Assembly: GCA_002403305.1 (NCBI GenBank)
Contig: DHHM01000010.1
Coordinates: forward strand, 1 to 64,000
Length of the DNA: 64,000 nucleotides
Direction: 5' to 3'
From: Bacteroidales bacterium UBA4772
Lineage (GTDB): Bacteria; Bacteroidota; Bacteroidia; Bacteroidales; VadinHA17
Below, piece by piece: positions 26,907 to 36,068 of this stretch. Both the position numbers and the translations under genes were made by a program. Below the pieces are notes generated by a model. It searched no databases, was not told the origin of the DNA, and saw only the letters and a program-made list of their open reading frames with translations. Position 1 is the first letter of the stretch, and each line of letters begins with the position of its first letter.

Positions 26907-29334
26907 CACTGAATCTGATTTTAAGACTCATCTCCTTCTTATGCTCATGACTGTATGTCAGCGCAGTACGATCACCAATCCGGTTGAGACCTACATGGGC
27001 GCCTCCAATATCAGCTGACCTGATATTATTTGCACTGTGACCTTCGAATACCGTTTCACCATGAAGGTCGCGATCACCGGAGAGGGTGAGGTGCAATTCG
27101 CCATCCTTCATTTCGAGGCCGAGTATGTCCGAAGTGGAGTGCAGGATTTGCAGTCCTTTGGAAATTTCCAGACATACAGGTGTCAGCACGCTGTATAAAG
27201 CGGGCCAGGTGATCGCTTTGGCGGACAGTGGCAGGTTTACAGCTTCCCCTGATTTCGGGTGAGTGTAGGTGATCATCCCGCTTCGCTCCTCATTATAATA
27301 ATTTGCCACAAAAAGCAAGGCCCTGTCTTTACCGGCAAAGCGTTCCCTGACTGTCAGATACTCATTGTCTGACGATGCCTGTCTCAGTTTTGCCCCGGAT
27401 CTTCTCAGGATAGCTTCATAAACCGGCTTGTGACCCTCTGTGTCAAATCCTATCCAGGTGCCTATGTATGTCACGGTTCCTTTACCCACATTCCCGGTGA
27501 ATCCGCATGGAGTACCGTTAATGGTCCGTGCAATTATTTCAGCACCGGCCAGTGATTCCTCTGTAAAGGTCATGATCGGATTGTTGCATTTAATGTCCCG
27601 GAAACCGAGGATATCCATAAGCGGTGAGTCAATTATTTCGGAACCTGACGGTGAAAGGTTCAGCGTATCACGGAGCAATGTGCACTTTTTCCGAGACAGT
27701 TCACGGTCAGGTAGATATGGGTATATTACTGCATTCCCGCCGCCTGTTATGTAATCAGCTATTGTCTGTTGCGCCGGGGCATCCATCTCATCGGTAACGA
27801 AGGCCCATACCTGTTTGTAGCGGCTTAGTGATTCTGCCGTGGCCCTGTTCAGGTCAGCCATGTCATAGTCAATGTTCAGAACCTGCAACACCCTGAGCAA
27901 CCCGTCAAAGTAAGCCGGTCTCCGTATGGCAGATGGAACAAACCTGAGGCCGCTGTCGCCGGATGGCCGCTCAAGTTCAGTGGCATAGGCGGGCGGGTAA
28001 AAGAGTACGCATACCTCTGCCCTTCGCTGAGCTTCAACTATTATGTCTTCTGACACTTTCAGTATCCGGCTCATTCTTTCTACAGAAGCGAATGCGCTTG
28101 TTCGCTCGCCTTCTGCCGTCAGGGGTGTGAACCAGTAGAATGTTTTTCCTGAATACCCTTTCCTCTCTGCATTACGTCCCTGTGAGAACATATAATAGTT
28201 CCATCCTGTCAGGCCGTTGGCAATGCTTGTCTTATAGAAGAGGTCCATCTCACGGGGGTTTGTCACCACGTGATATTCACGTGATCCGCTCTGGAACTCG
28301 GCAGCAAAAAGCGGCCCTTTACCCTGCATCGCGCCTGTTATGTCATTTACAATCCGGTCGTCATGCATGTTGCGGTATGACACGAATTCGGGAATATGAT
28401 CTATTCCAAAGAAGAGTTCACTCTTCTCATTGTAGAGATCCTCATACATAGTGTTATTGACCGGGAACTCGTAACCGTTGCCGTAGATCCATCCGGGAAG
28501 ATTGTGGTAGAAAGGAACGGTAACGCCTCTCTCCCTGGCCATTACGGTCAGTTTTCTCAGGTAGTCACCGTAGTATCTCCTCCAGAAGAGGTGCCATTCA
28601 TTGTCGCGTCCCCTGTCTCCGGCTGAGGTATAGGGTGTCTGACCGTCAGGGGGGAGCTCAAGACGGTCAAAGCCGGCGTAGTCTGTCCCCCAGAGTTTAT
28701 TCAGCTCACTGATGTTTCCGTTCCTCTCCTTCAGCCATGAGATGAACCTTTCTCTCACGGCGTTACCATAGTCCGCCTGATGTGCAAGCCATGAGAATAC
28801 TCCTATCTCATTGCATATCTGCATCATTATTACGGGTCCGCCGGAGGAGGCTTCATTCCGCCGTATCAGAGGCATTATCCTGTCATACCACAACCCCACC
28901 TTCTCAATGTACTTTTCATTGTAGAGGCTGACCCCGTCGCTCATGACCCTGCTGCCACTGCGAGTCCTCATCCGGACCTCCTCTCCGTACTTCTCAATGA
29001 ACCAGTCAGGCAGGCCGGCTCCCCTGAATTCGGCAAGGATAAAGGGACCCGGTTTTACAATGCATGTCAGTCCATATTCATGGCAACTGCGGAGCCATCC
29101 TTCAAGGTCTTTCTCAGGGCACGTTGAGCCGTCAAAGTCGAACAGTCCCTCCTCTTCCTCATGCCAGGCCCAGGGAATATATGTGCTTACTGACGCGAGG
29201 CCGGCCTTCACGGCCTCATCAAGGTGCCTGTCCCACAGTCCGCGCCTGATCCTGAAATAATGTATCTCTCCTGAATTGAGAAATACCTTCTTATCATTCT
29301 GAATGAAATTACGTCCCTCAATACCAAGTACCAT
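26893..29334 (-). CDS. GH35-family glycosidase, cytoplasmic
   Basis: The 813-residue protein starts with a GH35 TIM barrel (LNSGEIHYFRIRRGLWDRHL, STYIPWAWHEEEEGLFDF, IVKPGPFILAEFRGAGLPDW). The acid/base is Glu 176 in GGPVIMMQICNEIG and the likely nucleophile Glu 346 in FAAEFQSGS. The acid/base motif differs from the common QVENEYG of beta-galactosidases. A middle domain resembles a GH42-type trimerisation fold (AQQTIADYITGGGNAVIYPY). GH35 includes beta-galactosidases and exo-beta-glucosaminidases, so the substrate is open. No signal peptide is present. ATG 29334 is preferred to an in-frame TTG at 29343. It sits between the MFS and GH94 genes. Confidence 0.78.
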   Translation of the reverse strand: MVLGIEGRNFIQNDKKVFLNSGEIHYFRIRRGLWDRHLDEAVKAGLASVSTYIPWAWHEEEEGLFDFDGSTCPEKDLEGWLRSCHEYGLTCIVKPGPFILAEFRGAGLPDWFIEKYGEEVRMRTRSGSRVMSDGVSLYNEKYIEKVGLWYDRIMPLIRRNEASSGGPVIMMQICNEIGVFSWLAHQADYGNAVRERFISWLKERNGNISELNKLWGTDYAGFDRLELPPDGQTPYTSAGDRGRDNEWHLFWRRYYGDYLRKLTVMARERGVTVPFYHNLPGWIYGNGYEFPVNNTMYEDLYNEKSELFFGIDHIPEFVSYRNMHDDRIVNDITGAMQGKGPLFAAEFQSGSREYHVVTNPREMDLFYKTSIANGLTGWNYYMFSQGRNAERKGYSGKTFYWFTPLTAEGERTSAFASVERMSRILKVSEDIIVEAQRRAEVCVLFYPPAYATELERPSGDSGLRFVPSAIRRPAYFDGLLRVLQVLNIDYDMADLNRATAESLSRYKQVWAFVTDEMDAPAQQTIADYITGGGNAVIYPYLPDRELSRKKCTLLRDTLNLSPSGSEIIDSPLMDILGFRDIKCNNPIMTFTEESLAGAEIIARTINGTPCGFTGNVGKGTVTYIGTWIGFDTEGHKPVYEAILRRSGAKLRQASSDNEYLTVRERFAGKDRALLFVANYYNEERSGMITYTHPKSGEAVNLPLSAKAITWPALYSVLTPVCLEISKGLQILHSTSDILGLEMKDGELHLTLSGDRDLHGETVFEGHSANNIRSADIGGAHVGLNRIGDRTALTYSHEHKKEMSLKIRFSDENK

Positions 29335-29344
29335 ATCCGTCAAC

Positions 29345-31429
29345 TTAATTTTGTATTACCTGCTCTCCTCCCGGCTGTCCGGTGCCGTTATTGTTTCCCC
29401 TGTTCCTTTGACTGAGCAGCTCTTTGATCTCAAATGTCCTCTTTTCTGTCAGCGTATAACGCACAGCAAAGAAGAGGGCCAGGAGACTTAAGAGCAGTGG
29501 CAGTCCGATCTCTACAACCCTCATCATCAGCAGTGTATAGGGCGACTGCTTTTTCAGGGGCTCGATGTCCTTTTCAATCGCAGCCAGCTCATTGTAAAGT
29601 ATATCCGGCGCCGAACCGGGGCTCAGAGCGTTGATCCTGTCATTGATCATGGATATATTCTGAGTCAGCCGGGCCGTATGCTCCCTGCTTTTCTCATGCT
29701 GTTTTGTCCTGGCCTGAAGGTGTGCCAGCAGATCGAATGAATAGATTCTCGCCTTCAGCAGTTTCGACTGCATAATGAGAGGAATTGCCGCGCTGATGAG
29801 TGAATCAGTATGTGCCGGTGATGCCTGGGCCAGGGCTGCATCCATTGACTCCAGTTCACTGATCAGCGACTTCGAGGCAGAGGAAGCGTTCATAAATACA
29901 TTCCTTCTGCGGGCGTCATTCTCAGCGTACCCGGTTCTTTTCTTCTCCGGCTTTTTTGCCACCTCATTTTCAAGATAAAGCAGGTAGTCTTTGGACTCCT
30001 TCAACGCCTCTGATGTCTGCGACCTGGCAGTTCTGATCAATTCCGGGCCTGCACCTGCACCATCATACCCTCTCCAGTCCCGGATCTTGCTCTGCATATC
30101 ACGCACGTTTCCCTGAAGACTGTCAACTTTTGTTACCTGTGTCTGATCGAAAAGGGTCAGTGTTATCAGGATTCCTGCCACAAAACTGGCAAAGGCGGTA
30201 CCCAGCTTGATGAACCACCAGTAGATGGAATAATAGCTCCCCTCCGACCTGTGCCCGGTCTTCAGTTCGTCCTCATCACAAATATCTCCTACCATCGATG
30301 ACCCGAGTGTAAAGAAGAAAAGCATTCCTGCAGACAGCATTATTGTCGGGATAATTACGAGGTACGGATGCTCAGGGTTATAACAGACGATCTTTGAAAG
30401 CTGTGCAACGCACATCAGCACCATGGCAACTATGAGTGTATTCCGTTTCCCCAGCTTCGGGCTTATCCAGTTCAACGGAAAGACGGCCAGCACGCCGGTT
30501 ATTGCCCAGATTGTCCCGTTAATGCCCAGCAGCCTGGCGCCGGCAACTTTATCGCCACCGAAAACATAAAAGATAGGTATGTAAGATCCGAGCAGGTTGA
30601 CAAAGTTAAAGCCCATAGCCAGTGTAAAAATGGTCATCACCAGGTAGATGAAATTCTTGTTGGTGCCCACTATCTTCATGTCAGTCCAGAAATGTGTCTT
30701 CTCCTGTTTAACGACCTTCACAAACCCGGGCTCCCGCAGTTTGGCGGTCCACCAGAAGGAGAGGGGAATAATCACGGCCGCTATGAGAAGGGATACATAT
30801 CTCATTCCGTCAGCCTCATTTCCTCCGGGCCCCCTGAAGGCCTCGGTATTGGCCAGGGCAAAGAGCCAGGGTGTGCTCATTGCAAAGAGGTTGCCTATGA
30901 AACTTTTGCCGCTGAAAAGACGGGTCCGTTCATGAGGATCGGTTGTCATCTCCATGCCCAGGGCACCGTGAGGAATCTCGAAGACGGTGGTGGCAGTGAA
31001 GAACAGGAGCAGGCCAAACAGTATATAAACAAGCTGGAACCTCTGAAAACCGGCATCACTGGGGAACCAGGCATGCACCGCCTCCCCCTTGGGGATCCAC
31101 CACATGACAACAAAGAAAACCGCTACAGCTATGCCGCCTATAAGGAGATATGGCCTCCTGCGTCCCAGCCGGCTCCGGGTGTTGTCAGAGAGATGGCCTA
31201 CAATAGGATCGGAGAAGGCATCCCATAGCCTGGGAATAATCATGATGAGCCCCAGCCAGAATGCGCTCAGCCCCAGGCTTATATTGCCCATCAGGCCAAC
31301 CAGCTGACCGGCAATGTTAAACAGGGCAATGGGTATAATGCCTCCCGCGGAATAGGCGGCAAGCTGACCAAAAGATATGTGATTATTGTGCCCGGTGGCC
31401 TTCATTGTGCTCTTGTCTCTCCCTTTCAT
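29345..31429 (-). CDS. MFS glycoside importer (GPH type) with a coiled-coil insertion
   Basis: The 694-residue protein is a GPH-type (melibiose permease-like) major facilitator. It has RLWDAFSDPIVGHLSDNTRS in loop 2-3 and twelve hydrophobic segments. Between the eleventh (about 405-427) and twelfth (about 633-658) is an insertion of roughly 200 residues rich in Lys, Glu, Ser and Gln with heptad patterns (DYLLYLENEVAKKPEKK, ISMINDRINALS). By MFS topology this loop faces the periplasm. Ordinary GPH carriers have about 450-500 residues. It would import oligosaccharides released in the periplasm for GH94 and GH35. A second ATG at 31405 is also plausible. Confidence 0.8.
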   Translation of the reverse strand: MKGRDKSTMKATGHNNHISFGQLAAYSAGGIIPIALFNIAGQLVGLMGNISLGLSAFWLGLIMIIPRLWDAFSDPIVGHLSDNTRSRLGRRRPYLLIGGIAVAVFFVVMWWIPKGEAVHAWFPSDAGFQRFQLVYILFGLLLFFTATTVFEIPHGALGMEMTTDPHERTRLFSGKSFIGNLFAMSTPWLFALANTEAFRGPGGNEADGMRYVSLLIAAVIIPLSFWWTAKLREPGFVKVVKQEKTHFWTDMKIVGTNKNFIYLVMTIFTLAMGFNFVNLLGSYIPIFYVFGGDKVAGARLLGINGTIWAITGVLAVFPLNWISPKLGKRNTLIVAMVLMCVAQLSKIVCYNPEHPYLVIIPTIMLSAGMLFFFTLGSSMVGDICDEDELKTGHRSEGSYYSIYWWFIKLGTAFASFVAGILITLTLFDQTQVTKVDSLQGNVRDMQSKIRDWRGYDGAGAGPELIRTARSQTSEALKESKDYLLYLENEVAKKPEKKRTGYAENDARRRNVFMNASSASKSLISELESMDAALAQASPAHTDSLISAAIPLIMQSKLLKARIYSFDLLAHLQARTKQHEKSREHTARLTQNISMINDRINALSPGSAPDILYNELAAIEKDIEPLKKQSPYTLLMMRVVEIGLPLLLSLLALFFAVRYTLTEKRTFEIKELLSQRNRGNNNGTGQPGGEQVIQN

Positions 31430-31451
31430 GAAAGCATTTATTTTTCAGCCG

Positions 31452-34400
31452 TTAATAATATATCACAATATTAGCGGGCACCTCCCTGACCGCAATCTCC
31501 CCTTCATTGAAATCCGTTGACTCCTTACCGTTGACTGTAATTGCCAACGGCATTTTACCCCCGTTGAAATTTCTTATTCTGATACCCCCTACCGGCAGAT
31601 CGATATCGCCGGCAATGGAAAAACGGTAACTGTTGCCCTCCTTCTCTATCGAGTAGGAAATCTCACCGTAATATGTTGGCATGTTCTCAACCGACATCCC
31701 CCCGGGAGCGTCGATCCAGTCCTGGTACAGGGCAGAGGCAAGAACAAGTGTATGATCATATTCGTTTTCATAAACGAATATAGACCTGATGGCATTGATA
31801 AAGTCGCTTCCGCACCATGTATGGGGCATGTCTCCTATAAATCCCGGGTGACGGTAATCCTTCCAGACCACCTCGGCCCATTGGTTCCAGCCAGGCGGAC
31901 GCTGATCATACAGAAAATACTCAATCAGCTCGTGTGCCCTTTCAGGCTGGTCAAGCATGATGAATGATCCTATCAGGCGGTTTTCATAAGGAGTGTAATT
32001 GACCCAGTCTCTCCTGCCATCCCTCCTGTCGAGGAAAAAAGCGTAATACTTGTTAAAAGTATTGTAACCCTGCGGAACAGGAAGGTTTTGCAGCTCATTG
32101 CACGGGGTGAGTGCGATGGTGGTTGATGTAGCATCGAAGTCACCCAGCTCCACACAGCCCGGGATATAATCTATCTTCCTGACCTTCATGGCCAGATCGA
32201 GGGAGTTGTACAGATTTACACGGAATGTATCCCTGATGCCGGCTATCCTCCGGTAATTTTCACTCTCGCCCAGAATCTTCTGTATTTCAGCTGCATCCTT
32301 CAGTCCTTTCATTGTAAAGAAGTCATCCCAGTATGAGTGCATCGGTTTTGCCGAGTAGCCTTCATGACTGATCGACTCGGGCACCAGCCCGTAACAGGCA
32401 CGGATACTGTCATTACCGGTCCGGAAGTGATCCGTGGATCGTTCTGCAACCAGCGACTCAATATAGTCAACTGCTCTCAGCACGTTTTCGTTTTTTGATC
32501 TCAGAAAAACGGTGTCACCGGTGAAATTGAAATACTCACGGATCAGATAAATCAGTTCACCGTGACTGTCGTGCTCAGGCACCGGGTCAGGACCCCTTGA
32601 ATCAACCACACACGGCACCTTGCCGTTCTCAAACTGGTGCGACGCATACCAGTCTGTAAAATCCCTGACCTCCTCAACAATACCCGATTTGAGCAGTGCC
32701 GATGATGTCAGGGCCCCGTCACGTATCCAGCTCCGTTCATATGAGCGTGACCCTGGCTGGATGCCAACATTGTCCCTGTTGATCAGGATGTAGACAAGAT
32801 TTGATCTCCAGGTATCTATGATCCTGTCAGCTGAATGGGGCAGATTAAACCGTATGTGATCCGTCTTCGTCCTCCACAAACCGGCCGCACTGTAGAAGGC
32901 GCCGGGAATATCTCTCAGATCCAAACTCTCTGCCAACGACTCTCTGCCATGATACGGGACTGCTGCAAAGAACTCCTCCCCTTCACCGGGCTCCAGGTGC
33001 ATTGAATATTTCATCACACCGTTTGCAATCCCCGCCCTGTCTGTTGCGGTTTTGAAGGGAGGTATTCTTCCGTCGCGCAGCATGTCCACGAGATTGCCCT
33101 CATCAAACACGGCAGCACCGAAAGAATCATATGCCCTGGTCAAAAGGATGACCCTGTCATCGACTGTGATCCGGCCCCCGGCCTCTTCACTAATGGTATT
33201 GATTCTCCCGCTTCCACCTATCGTGTTGAGGAACTGGTACCAGGGATTAACCTGGAGCGGGCGTACCAGCAGGTAAAACTCAAAATCAACAGGCCGGTCC
33301 GAGAGATTTTCAAATGAGTAACCGATGTAGAGCATGGAATTTACATTGGCAGTGCCGCCTGATGAGACTCCCGTGACAAACTTCAGCCCGCCGTGCTGCC
33401 ATGTCACTGACGGAACAAAGTCGGTCTCACCGGCAGCCCCGGAAAAAACCATCGACTGCCCCGGATGGGTATTGCTCCAGTTTACCAGCGAATCACCTAC
33501 TCTCAGCATCGGCTCAATGGAAAAGAGCGATTTGTCAACCTCAACCATCCCCGATTCGTTGATCAGAGCCTCTTTTGTGTCATTATTGACACCCGTTACA
33601 GTCCAGTATGATGCCCGTTCCGAGAAGTATTCGGGATAGTTTCCCGGGGGTGAATTCTTTGCACAGTATATCAGGAAATCATTGGGCGTTTTTGTGCTGC
33701 CCACATCCGGAAATTCGATTTCTGTAATGCTGAATGTGCCGTCATCTGAGGGTTCTGCCATTTCCAGCCTGAGATACCTCGCCTCTGCTTCGGGAAGTCT
33801 CACGAAGCTCACCTCTCCCCTGTTGGAAGAGACAGAGTATGCCTTTTCCCAACTCCTGCCGTCATCTGACAGGTAAATATCAAAGCTCCCGGCCTGATGA
33901 CCTTCCAGCCACCTGATCTGAACACCTCCGAACTCCCTTTTCACAATAAAGTCAACGGTTATGTTCTCTCTCCCCGCTTTACGGCTTTGCCAGAAGGTTT
34001 TGCCGGAGCTGTCACCCATAAGATCAGGTGAATGCCTCCTGGCTGATGATGAAGCTGACAGTGACGGCATCGGCCATGAATGCCTTTCAGGCGCCAGGGG
34101 CTCAAACCTGAGGTCATCTATCCATAGCGTGCCTCTGCCACCGACAAATGATGCGACGGTAAACTCTATCCGGTCAAAACGATCAGGTTCCCGGCCTTCC
34201 GCAGGCCCCCATGCAAACTCAATATGACGTTTCTTTATGCGGATCTTTTTCCACTCCCCGGGAAAGGAATAGTTCCGGTTATTGACCCACCATACATTAT
34301 TCCCTGTGCTGTCAATGAACTTAATCTCAAAGTTGTTTGAAGGCGACTCGGCCTTAAGCCAGAAGGTAAACTCATAGTTCTCAGGGAGCTCCAACGGAAA

Positions 34401-34637
34401 TAGCTTCTGAATTCCCCCGTAACCGGACCCTTTTGTGAAATCATAGTCGATTCGGATGGCATTGCCGGCAACTCCCTTTTCAGTGGAGTGGTTCATTGTA
34501 ACCCCTTCCGAGAGATTGTAAGACCATCCGTTTGCGTTTTCAAACTCATCCAGGATTGTTACCTGGGCGTTGCCGCTGGCAACTGCAAGAACCGGCAACA
34601 GGAAGATGGCTGGTATTCTGATGAGGTGGAACTTCAT
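31452..34637 (-). CDS. exported CBM/discoidin/six-hairpin glycosidase-like protein
   Basis: The 1061-residue protein has a signal peptide (IFLLPVLAVASGNAQ) and no lipobox. Residues about 25-180 look like a beta-sandwich carbohydrate-binding module (YEFTFWLKAESPSNNFEIKF, GRGTLWIDDLRFEPLAP). About 190-315 resembles an F5/8 discoidin (CBM32-like) domain (FGGVQIRWLEGHQAGSFDIY, EARYLRLEMAEPSDDG). A beta-rich linker domain follows. The C-terminal 450 residues form a six-hairpin (alpha/alpha)6 glycosidase-type domain (SYERSWIRDGALTSSALL, PVPEHDSHGELIYLIREYF, PHTWCGSDFINAIRSIF). I cannot place the catalytic domain in a numbered GH family. It lies within the GH144/GH94 operon and probably acts in the periplasm on the same glucan or its side groups. 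Confidence 0.65.
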   Translation of the reverse strand: MKFHLIRIPAIFLLPVLAVASGNAQVTILDEFENANGWSYNLSEGVTMNHSTEKGVAGNAIRIDYDFTKGSGYGGIQKLFPLELPENYEFTFWLKAESPSNNFEIKFIDSTGNNVWWVNNRNYSFPGEWKKIRIKKRHIEFAWGPAEGREPDRFDRIEFTVASFVGGRGTLWIDDLRFEPLAPERHSWPMPSLSASSSARRHSPDLMGDSSGKTFWQSRKAGRENITVDFIVKREFGGVQIRWLEGHQAGSFDIYLSDDGRSWEKAYSVSSNRGEVSFVRLPEAEARYLRLEMAEPSDDGTFSITEIEFPDVGSTKTPNDFLIYCAKNSPPGNYPEYFSERASYWTVTGVNNDTKEALINESGMVEVDKSLFSIEPMLRVGDSLVNWSNTHPGQSMVFSGAAGETDFVPSVTWQHGGLKFVTGVSSGGTANVNSMLYIGYSFENLSDRPVDFEFYLLVRPLQVNPWYQFLNTIGGSGRINTISEEAGGRITVDDRVILLTRAYDSFGAAVFDEGNLVDMLRDGRIPPFKTATDRAGIANGVMKYSMHLEPGEGEEFFAAVPYHGRESLAESLDLRDIPGAFYSAAGLWRTKTDHIRFNLPHSADRIIDTWRSNLVYILINRDNVGIQPGSRSYERSWIRDGALTSSALLKSGIVEEVRDFTDWYASHQFENGKVPCVVDSRGPDPVPEHDSHGELIYLIREYFNFTGDTVFLRSKNENVLRAVDYIESLVAERSTDHFRTGNDSIRACYGLVPESISHEGYSAKPMHSYWDDFFTMKGLKDAAEIQKILGESENYRRIAGIRDTFRVNLYNSLDLAMKVRKIDYIPGCVELGDFDATSTTIALTPCNELQNLPVPQGYNTFNKYYAFFLDRRDGRRDWVNYTPYENRLIGSFIMLDQPERAHELIEYFLYDQRPPGWNQWAEVVWKDYRHPGFIGDMPHTWCGSDFINAIRSIFVYENEYDHTLVLASALYQDWIDAPGGMSVENMPTYYGEISYSIEKEGNSYRFSIAGDIDLPVGGIRIRNFNGGKMPLAITVNGKESTDFNEGEIAVREVPANIVIYY

Positions 34638-34682
34638 CGTGGTAACGGCATTTGCAGTGTTTTGTCGCGGCTTGCAAAAAAA

Positions 34683-36062
34683 TTACAGATATGAGAATCC
34701 CAGCCTGTTGAGGCCTTCCCTGATAACAGGATCCTTCATCACGTAATCCCAAACCAGCCCTGTCCTGAAATTCTCTATCATGATAAGCATCGGACCCTGG
34801 TCAATGCCTATGTAATCATCATTGAACCAATTGACGGTAGGGTTAAAGGAGTCGTAATATCCGTATTTGCCCCACAGCCGGTCGCCATATTTTTCATTTA
34901 TTGATTTTATGGCAGGCAGAACGATCTCCGGGGCAAAGGGCAATGAAGACAGTGGCCCGTAAGGAGCGATGGTTCCGTCATCAAAATAGTTATAGTCAGG
35001 ACCGCTGGTGCCTCTCCCGGCGTAGCCATAGAACTCCCTGCCGTCAAAATTATAGATATCCGTCGGCCCGTCACTGGCTGTTATACCCCAGCAGAGCGAA
35101 TCATACCCGACCCACCCGTGAGGATTATCAATGGCATACTGCCGCTGGACGTATGTTGCACGGCGTGAATTTTCGAAGTAGTCAATCCCCTTCTCCTTCA
35201 TGTAAGTGTCAGCTATGCCGCGGAAGTCAATGAATGCCTGTGAAAACTGATGGCCGAACAGCGGCGGAAAAGCCACATGAGAAAGGCCATCGTAAGGCGT
35301 CTGCCATTTATAGGAGCTTAACCATGAGTCATAACTCTCTTCAGCATTCTCCATCCCGCTTCCTGCGGCAAGTATATATAGAAAGAGCGCCTCATTGTAA
35401 CCGCTCCAGCCCATATGGTGAAGCCCCTGCTCAGGATGCCAGCCCATGGATATCTGCAGGGCATATCTGCCCGTATCAGGCATCATCATGAAATCCCACT
35501 CTACACGGTTCAGGATGATAGCAGCCTGCGAACGGATGCGGCGTTCAACATCATTGTCAAGGTTGTAATAGTTACGGGCAAAGATTATTCCCATCATAAG
35601 GAGACCCGTATCTACCGATGAGAGCTCACACCTCCACTCCCTGGTTCCGGTGCTCATGCGCAGGAAGTGGTAGTAAAAGCCCTTGTAGCCGGTCACGGCA
35701 GTATCGGCACTCTGCACTGAGTTGACGAAAAAGTCGAGGGTGTTCAGTGTTATCCGGGCCGCATCTTCACGGGTAATCCAGTTTCTCTCCGCTCCTACGG
35801 CAAAAGACACCAGGCCGAACCCCGTTGAGGCGATGCTGGCTGGTGCCCAGTCTGCCGCACGGTCCTTGACAATGCCCCATTCAGGATGATGCTCATGCAG
35901 AAAGAACTGAAAGGTCTTCTGCTGGATCGAGTCAAGCATGGTTGTCTCATCTGGTGAAAGCTGATAATCAACCTTCCCCTTTGAAACGAAGGTGATCTGC
36001 GTCTGCCGGCTGCACGAGGCAAGCACAAGAGCCGTCAGGAGGATAAGGTATATCGTTCTCAT
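34683..36062 (-). CDS. GH144-type beta-1,2-glucanase lipoprotein
   Basis: The 459-residue lipoprotein (lipobox VLASC, Cys 16) belongs to the glucoamylase-like PF10091 group that includes GH144 endo- and exo-beta-1,2-glucanases of Chitinophaga and Parabacteroides. Motifs are FFLHEHHPEWGIVKDR, ASTGFGLVSFAVGAER, GFYYHFLRMSTGTRE, SVDTGLLMMGII, MGWSGYNEALFLYILAAGS, CWGITASDGP and IGIDQGPMLIMIENFRTGL. Nearly the whole protein is the (alpha/alpha)6 catalytic domain. Endo and exo (sophorose-releasing) action cannot be separated by eye. It lies 6 bases after a paralogue. Confidence 0.82.
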   Translation of the reverse strand: MRTIYLILLTALVLASCSRQTQITFVSKGKVDYQLSPDETTMLDSIQQKTFQFFLHEHHPEWGIVKDRAADWAPASIASTGFGLVSFAVGAERNWITREDAARITLNTLDFFVNSVQSADTAVTGYKGFYYHFLRMSTGTREWRCELSSVDTGLLMMGIIFARNYYNLDNDVERRIRSQAAIILNRVEWDFMMMPDTGRYALQISMGWHPEQGLHHMGWSGYNEALFLYILAAGSGMENAEESYDSWLSSYKWQTPYDGLSHVAFPPLFGHQFSQAFIDFRGIADTYMKEKGIDYFENSRRATYVQRQYAIDNPHGWVGYDSLCWGITASDGPTDIYNFDGREFYGYAGRGTSGPDYNYFDDGTIAPYGPLSSLPFAPEIVLPAIKSINEKYGDRLWGKYGYYDSFNPTVNWFNDDYIGIDQGPMLIMIENFRTGLVWDYVMKDPVIREGLNRLGFSYL

Positions 36063-36068
36063 CTATTC

